Assembly: GCF_016907695.1 (NCBI RefSeq)
Contig: NZ_JAFBCK010000001.1
Coordinates: 4,700,001-4,764,000 of the forward strand
Reading direction: 5' to 3'
Length of the DNA stretch: 64,000 nucleotides
Source of the DNA: Actinokineospora baliensis
GTDB taxonomy: Bacteria > Actinomycetota > Actinomycetes > Mycobacteriales > Pseudonocardiaceae
Both the position numbers and the translations under genes were made by a program. Below the pieces are notes generated by a model. That model was not told the DNA's origin. It saw nothing but the letters and a program-made list of their open reading frames with translations, and made no database searches. The first letter of the stretch is position 1. Every line of letters starts with the position of its first letter. Shown piece after piece: positions 60,263 through 64,000 of the stretch.

Positions 60263-61885
60263 TCAGTACTGGAAGCGGGCCACCAGCTCGCGCAGGTGGG
60301 CGGCGAGCTGCTCCAGGTCCACCGCCGCCTGCTTGCTGCCGTCGATCTCCTGGGCGGCGGTCTGCGTTGCCGTGGCGACGTGGCCGATGCTGCCTGCGAT
60401 CTGGGAGCTGCCGGAGGCGGCCTCGGCGATGGAGCGGGTCATCTCGCTGGTGGTGGCGGTCTGCTCCTCCACAGCCGAGGCGATGACCAGCTGGTAGTCG
60501 TTGATCTTGGCGATGATCTCGGAGATCTCGCCGATCGTGCCGACGGCCTGGGCGGTGTCGGACTGGATGGCTTCGACCTTGCGGGCGATGTCCTCGGTCG
60601 CCTTGGCGGTCTCCTGCGCCAGCTCCTTGACCTCGCTGGCCACGACCGCGAAGCCGCGACCGGCGTCACCGGCGCGCGCCGCCTCGATGGTGGCGTTGAG
60701 GGCGAGCAGGTTGGTCTGCTCGGCGATCGAGGTGATGACCTTGACCACGTTGCCGATCTGCGCCGAGGAGTCGCCCAGCTTGGCGACCACGTCGGTGGTG
60801 GAGGCGGCGACCTCGACGGCGTGCGAGGCCACGTTGGCGCCCTCGTTGGCGCTGTGCGCGATCTCCTTGATCGACGAGCCGAGCTCCTCGGCGCCGGTGG
60901 CCACGGTCTGCAGGTTCAGCGACACGTTGTCCGCCGCCGAGGCGACCTGGGTGGCCTGGGTGTTGGCGCCGCTGGTGCTCTCCAGCAGCCGGTCGCTGAC
61001 CTGCACCAGGCGGGTCGAGTCCGACTGCAGGGTCTGCGCGGTGGTGGCCAGCGCGGCCACCGCGGCGCCGAAGTTCTCCCTGGCCTGGTTGAACGCGGTG
61101 CCCAGCTGGCCGACCTCGTCGCTGCCTTCGACCACGGCGGGCTTGCTCAGGTCGCCGTCGGCCATGTGCTTGGCGACCACGGTGATCTGGCGCAGCGGTC
61201 GCACGATGCGACCCGCGACCAGCAGGGCGAGCAGGATCGCGGCGGCGAGGCCGACGATCATGGACACCAGCACGATGGTCCACGCGGTGTTGTAGGCGTC
61301 GCTGCCCTCGGCCGCGGCGCGCTCGGCGCTGGTGCGCTCGATGACGGCGAGCTCGTCGATGCCCTTGTCGATGTTGCCGACCAGGGTGGTGAACTCGTTC
61401 ATGTCGGTGATCGGCGTGTAGCCGGCGGGAACCGGGTCGCCGTAGGAGATGTCGCGCTCGATGCGGAACTTCTTCTGGTCGGCGAGCAGCTGCGCGGCGC
61501 GGACCCGGCCGGACTCCTCGGTGGTGTGCGACAGGTAGGCCTCGACCGAGGTGTCGATCTTCGAGTCGGCGGCGTGCTGGCCGTCGCGGGCCCGCTTCTG
61601 GCCCTCCGGGCTGTTGTCGACGTACCACATCACGGCCCAGTGGTTGATGTCGCCCTGGGCGCCGCGGATGTCACCGAGGTCGCTCAGCGCCGCCGCGTTC
61701 CCGGTGGCCACCCGGTTGAGCTGGGCGTCCAGATTGGACATCTGGATCATCGCCAGCACGCCGATCAGCACGGCGACCGCGACGACCGCGCTCAGCGCGG
61801 CCAGGATCTTGGTCCGGATACCCCAGTTCGCGACGAGCCCGGCAAGGCCCCGCGGTTTCTTGATCTCGGTTGCGTTCGCAGCCAT
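60263..61885 (-). CDS. Methyl-accepting chemotaxis-like sensory transducer
   Basis: The 540-residue protein has an N-terminal transmembrane helix ([20 protein letters not shown]), an outside four-helix-type sensor region (about 50-200), a second helix ([21 protein letters not shown]), a HAMP domain ([18 protein letters not shown]) and a long signalling domain whose tip reads [40 protein letters not shown], the MCP hairpin (in two parts). No CheA or CheW is visible in this window. In actinomycetes such proteins often occur without complete chemotaxis sets, so it may signal to other kinases. Confidence 0.9.
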   Translation of the reverse strand: MAANATEIKKPRGLAGLVANWGIRTKILAALSAVVAVAVLIGVLAMIQMSNLDAQLNRVATGNAAALSDLGDIRGAQGDINHWAVMWYVDNSPEGQKRARDGQHAADSKIDTSVEAYLSHTTEESGRVRAAQLLADQKKFRIERDISYGDPVPAGYTPITDMNEFTTLVGNIDKGIDELAVIERTSAERAAAEGSDAYNTAWTIVLVSMIVGLAAAILLALLVAGRIVRPLRQITVVAKHMADGDLSKPAVVEGSDEVGQLGTAFNQARENFGAAVAALATTAQTLQSDSTRLVQVSDRLLESTSGANTQATQVASAADNVSLNLQTVATGAEELGSSIKEIAHSANEGANVASHAVEVAASTTDVVAKLGDSSAQIGNVVKVITSIAEQTNLLALNATIEAARAGDAGRGFAVVASEVKELAQETAKATEDIARKVEAIQSDTAQAVGTIGEISEIIAKINDYQLVIASAVEEQTATTSEMTRSIAEAASGSSQIAGSIGHVATATQTAAQEIDGSKQAAVDLEQLAAHLRELVARFQY

Positions 61886-62567
61886 CGCCCTACCCTCACG
61901 CTCTTCGTCAGCCCTCTGGCTTCACCTGCCCCGGAGTCGTCGGCACCGGGGCCATAGACCTGAGCCATTCACCCGTCCGATGGCCCCCCGACCGGTGTGA
62001 CCTGAGAGCGCTTCGGGTGCGGCCCAGGTGCCGTCGTGGGCGCCGTGGGCCATGACGAACGCCCTTTCCTGGCCGCTCGCGGTACTGCGGGAAAGTTCGA
62101 GGGCGGGTACCGCGAAGGCGCGCGGATTCGCTGCCGATAGTGAGTTGTCGGGCGTCACCGGTAGTGGCTCAGTCCCACCAGAAAGCCCACGAGTGGTCGC
62201 CGACGAGGTGTTCGGCGTATGCGGAGAGCGTGTGCGGGGCCTCGGATTGCCACACGTTGTCCGGCGCGAGCGCGAAGTGCTCGACGGCGACGGCGAGGGC
62301 GTCGGGGAAGGTGCGCGGTGGTGCGGCGACCGCCAGCGCCAAGGCGTCGAACCCGATGTCCATGGCCGGTACTCCTCGGCCTCGTCGTTCAGCACGTCCA
62401 ACAGCGGTGGTCACAGCCCGGACCCGGCGTGTTCGGCGGGCGACCAGTCGCACTGGTGGCAACGGCACCGACAACTCCTGGAAGTTCCCGGAAATCGAGG
62501 GCAACCGGATGTGGATCTCCGGCGTGGACCTGGTGTCACCATCCGTTCGACACCTGGGGGACTACTC
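61886..62567. other. Intergenic region with one small possible gene
   Basis: About 680 bp separate the chemoreceptor from the tachylectin-like gene. Apart from the 64-codon frame at 62169-62363 no credible gene was found. A longer minus-strand frame (61922-62401) has a Ser/Pro/Arg-rich, shadow-like first half. The upstream promoter of the chemoreceptor should lie at 61886-62000. Confidence 0.45.
62169..62363 (-). CDS. Small hypothetical protein, 64 aa
   Basis: The ATG at 62363 has GAGGAG eight bases upstream. The product begins MDIGFDALALAVAAPPRT and ends LVGDHSWAFWWD, with ordinary composition for a coding frame and several aromatic residues at the end. No family is recognised; it could be a complete small protein or the remnant of a longer gene. 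Confidence is limited by its length. Confidence 0.4.
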   Translation of the reverse strand: MDIGFDALALAVAAPPRTFPDALAVAVEHFALAPDNVWQSEAPHTLSAYAEHLVGDHSWAFWWD

Positions 62568-63410
62568 ATGCGCTCGACCAAACGCTGGAGCGGGCTGCTG
62601 GCAGGCCTGGCTGTGGCGGCCTCCGCGCTCACCGTCGTGACCGCGAGTCCTGCGGCGGCGGACCTTCCCGAAGCGCGCTGCGGGATCGGGGCGGCCATCC
62701 AAGGGGTGGAGTCAGATGGCCGTCTCTTCGAGTTCACGCACTTCGGCGCTGCCACGGGTACTCGCGAGTGGTCCCAGAAGGAGTACATCGGCACCGGCTG
62801 GCAGGGTGCGTTGCTCTACAACGGGTACGGGACCTACCACCTGATCCCCGAGGGCACCGGCGAACTGCGCCGCTATGAGCGGCACAGGGGCCGTTGGAGC
62901 ATCGTCGACGGCCGCCCTTACGAGGTCGTCGGCACCGGGTTCGGCCGCTACACCGTGGACGGCGCGACCTTTACCCGCGATGCCTCGGGCAAGTTCTACG
63001 GGATCGACGACATTGGGGAGCTCCGGGTCTGGATCCGCACCGAGACCGGCTGGGAAGACGGCCTGGGTGAGGTCATCGGAACCGGTTGGGACGGCTTCGA
63101 ACGCGTCATGGCGGGTGCCGACGGTGAGCTGTTCGCGTTCGAGCACAACGGCAGCGCTCTTCGCTACGAGTACAGCCACGCCACCGGCGAGTGGACCGTT
63201 CAGGCCGACCACATCGACGAGGGCTGGGGTGATTTCACCAACGTCATCTACGCGGGCGCGGGTGTGTTCTACGCGGTCGACCGGGCGGGCACCCTCTACT
63301 GGTACCGCTACGACAACGGCCAGTGGGCCAACAACGGCATCGGCCGCCAGGTCGGCGAGGGCTGGAAGAACCTGACCCTGGCCGTCGGTCCCGACGTCTG
63401 CCTTAGCTAG
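62568..63410 (+). CDS. Secreted tachylectin-like beta-propeller protein
   Basis: The ATG at 62568 (GGGGG upstream) starts a signal peptide (RSTKRWSGLLAGLAVAASALTVVTASPAAA) and a 280-residue protein. The mature part repeats a unit of about 48 residues with G-x-G-W/F, x-V-x-A-G-x-D/G-G-x-x-F/Y-A/G and L-R/x-x-Y/W-x-Y/x (for example FERVMAGADGELFAFEH and FTNVIYAGAGVFYAVDRAG), as in tachylectin-2-like propellers, which bind sugars. Its neighbour is an AA10 chitin/cellulose-type monooxygenase, so a polysaccharide-binding role is plausible. Confidence 0.8.
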   Translation: MRSTKRWSGLLAGLAVAASALTVVTASPAAADLPEARCGIGAAIQGVESDGRLFEFTHFGAATGTREWSQKEYIGTGWQGALLYNGYGTYHLIPEGTGELRRYERHRGRWSIVDGRPYEVVGTGFGRYTVDGATFTRDASGKFYGIDDIGELRVWIRTETGWEDGLGEVIGTGWDGFERVMAGADGELFAFEHNGSALRYEYSHATGEWTVQADHIDEGWGDFTNVIYAGAGVFYAVDRAGTLYWYRYDNGQWANNGIGRQVGEGWKNLTLAVGPDVCLS

Positions 63411-63423
63411 TCTACAAAGGACT

Positions 63424-63455
63424 GACGGTGGTCCGCCACGCGGCGGACCACCGTC
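63424..63455. terminator. 14-bp perfect hairpin between convergent genes
   Basis: GACGGTGGTCCGCC (63424-63437) is perfectly complementary to GGCGGACCACCGTC (63442-63455), between the tachylectin-like stop and the end of the AA10 gene; it can serve both directions. Confidence 0.85.
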
Positions 63456-63461
63456 GACCGG

Positions 63462-64000
63462 TCAGGTGAACAGGACGTCCGAGCAGGAGTAGAAGGCTTC
63501 GCCGCTGTCGGGGTAGTGGCGTTGCCAGATGGAGTAGACGAGGTGGCGGCCGGTGCGGCCGCCGGGGATTGTGGCCTTGAGCTGGTAGGAGCCCCCGGCT
63601 CGGGGCGGGTTGAGCTGCTTGTAGAACGGGGTGGGCTCGAGGTCCGACCACTTCAGGGGTTTGGTGGGGTCGTAGCCCTGCTTGGTCACGTAGAGCTCGA
63701 AGGTGCCCGGGTGCGGGGCGGTGGCCTTGTAGGTGAAGGTGTACGCGCCCGTGGGCAACGCCGTGGCGGGCCAGTCGGCTCGGGGCAGGTCGAGGCCCTT
63801 GTACTTGTCGCGGCCCGCGCTGCAGAGCTTGCCGTCGGGGATGATCTGGCGGCTGTTGCCGTTGGCGTTGGGCTGGTTCACCTCGTCCCAGTCGTAGATC
63901 GGCCAGCTCTGCCCGACCTGGACGGCGGCTTTGCACGCGGCCGAGCGGGGGTTCTCCGGGCCTTCGGTGAAGCACTGGTAGATCCGGCTCACCGGGTTGC
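63462..64000 (-). CDS. Lytic polysaccharide monooxygenase AA10, 5' end outside the window
   Basis: The frame is open to the window edge, so the start and signal peptide are missing. The visible part, from NPVSRIYQCFTEGPENPRSAAC, matches the N-terminal AA10 pattern P-x-S-R-x-x-x-C-x-x-x-G-P-E-N-P. It continues with WPIYDWDEVNQPNANG, LPTGAYTFTYKATAPH (containing the second copper histidine) and RHLVYSIWQRHYPDSGEAFYSCSDVLF near the end. Disulphide cysteines are present. It oxidatively cleaves chitin or cellulose outside the cell; the substrate cannot be told. The first copper histidine should be just outside the window. Confidence 0.92.
   Translation of the reverse strand, partial: NPVSRIYQCFTEGPENPRSAACKAAVQVGQSWPIYDWDEVNQPNANGNSRQIIPDGKLCSAGRDKYKGLDLPRADWPATALPTGAYTFTYKATAPHPGTFELYVTKQGYDPTKPLKWSDLEPTPFYKQLNPPRAGGSYQLKATIPGGRTGRHLVYSIWQRHYPDSGEAFYSCSDVLFT

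Noticed and set aside
61922..62401. 159-codon minus-strand frame between chemoreceptor and tachylectin-like gene
   Set aside because: The first half is a Ser/Pro/Arg-rich shadow of another frame; only a short C-terminal part has normal composition, and no start supports it.
1..64000. Frequent short motif of the type T-N-GTGGAC (for example at 7811, 16814, 20887, 31871, 40921, 44491)
   Set aside because: It seems common, but I cannot count it against a background, and GTG-GAC codon pairs in high-GC DNA may explain it.
1..64000. tRNA, rRNA, insertion sequences, prophage genes
   Set aside because: No cloverleaf, transposase motif, integrase or terminal repeat was recognised in the gaps read by eye.

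Overview
The window is high-GC DNA with GTG starts, purine-rich ribosome binding sites and many ATGA/GTGA gene overlaps. The gene content (ESX/type VII secretion substrates, DUF1990, XRE regulators, a SARP-like regulator, GPP34, a secreted AA10 polysaccharide monooxygenase, ferritin-like acyl-ACP desaturases) points to a filamentous actinomycete, probably Pseudonocardiaceae-like. No rRNA, tRNA or insertion sequence was recognised.

Layout. 0-4.2 kb: the end of an aminotransferase, a GntR/FCD regulator, and a convergent operon of MBL hydrolase, ThDP enzyme and P-loop protein. 4.4-9.4 kb: a membrane protein, a secreted HAF-like protein, and an NLR/STAND-like NTPase paired with a nucleotidyl-cyclase-like protein; three of these carry a Gly-rich, amyloid-like N-terminal motif. 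9.6-10.1 kb: a CRISPR-like array whose repeats have drifted in sequence but keep a covarying hairpin and a 3' tag. 10.1-17.8 kb: a type VII secretion substrate locus with a large polymorphic-toxin-like protein that ends in a FolD-like domain. 18-21 kb: small secreted and hypothetical genes. 21.2-28.6 kb: a type I-E CRISPR effector operon without cas1/cas2, with a two-repeat array near 29.6 kb.

30-42 kb: DUF1990, a very large SARP-like regulator, a secreted vWA/Ig-repeat protein, a SEFIR protein, an isochorismatase-like hydrolase, a GNAT enzyme, an APC permease and a GPP34 protein. 42-44.9 kb: a protein with two long internal repeats next to a PqqD-like/M50 membrane metalloprotease. 44.9-52.7 kb: a compact, same-strand biosynthetic operon (fatty acyl-AMP ligase, free-standing ACP, two diiron desaturase-like proteins, hotdog proteins, P450, CFA-like methyltransferase, phosphopantetheinyl transferase), probably making a modified fatty-acyl product. 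52.8-64 kb: an ECF42-type sigma factor with its DGPF partner, two paralogous hypothetical genes, an APH-like kinase, an XRE regulator, a frameshifted GNAT gene, a chemoreceptor-like protein, a tachylectin-like secreted protein and the end of an AA10 monooxygenase.

The strongest candidates for undescribed biology are the NTPase/cyclase-like pair, the covarying CRISPR-like array, the FolD-tailed secretion substrate, the repeat protein/M50 pair and the acyl-modifying cluster. All functions here are read from sequence motifs and context only; no database search was run.
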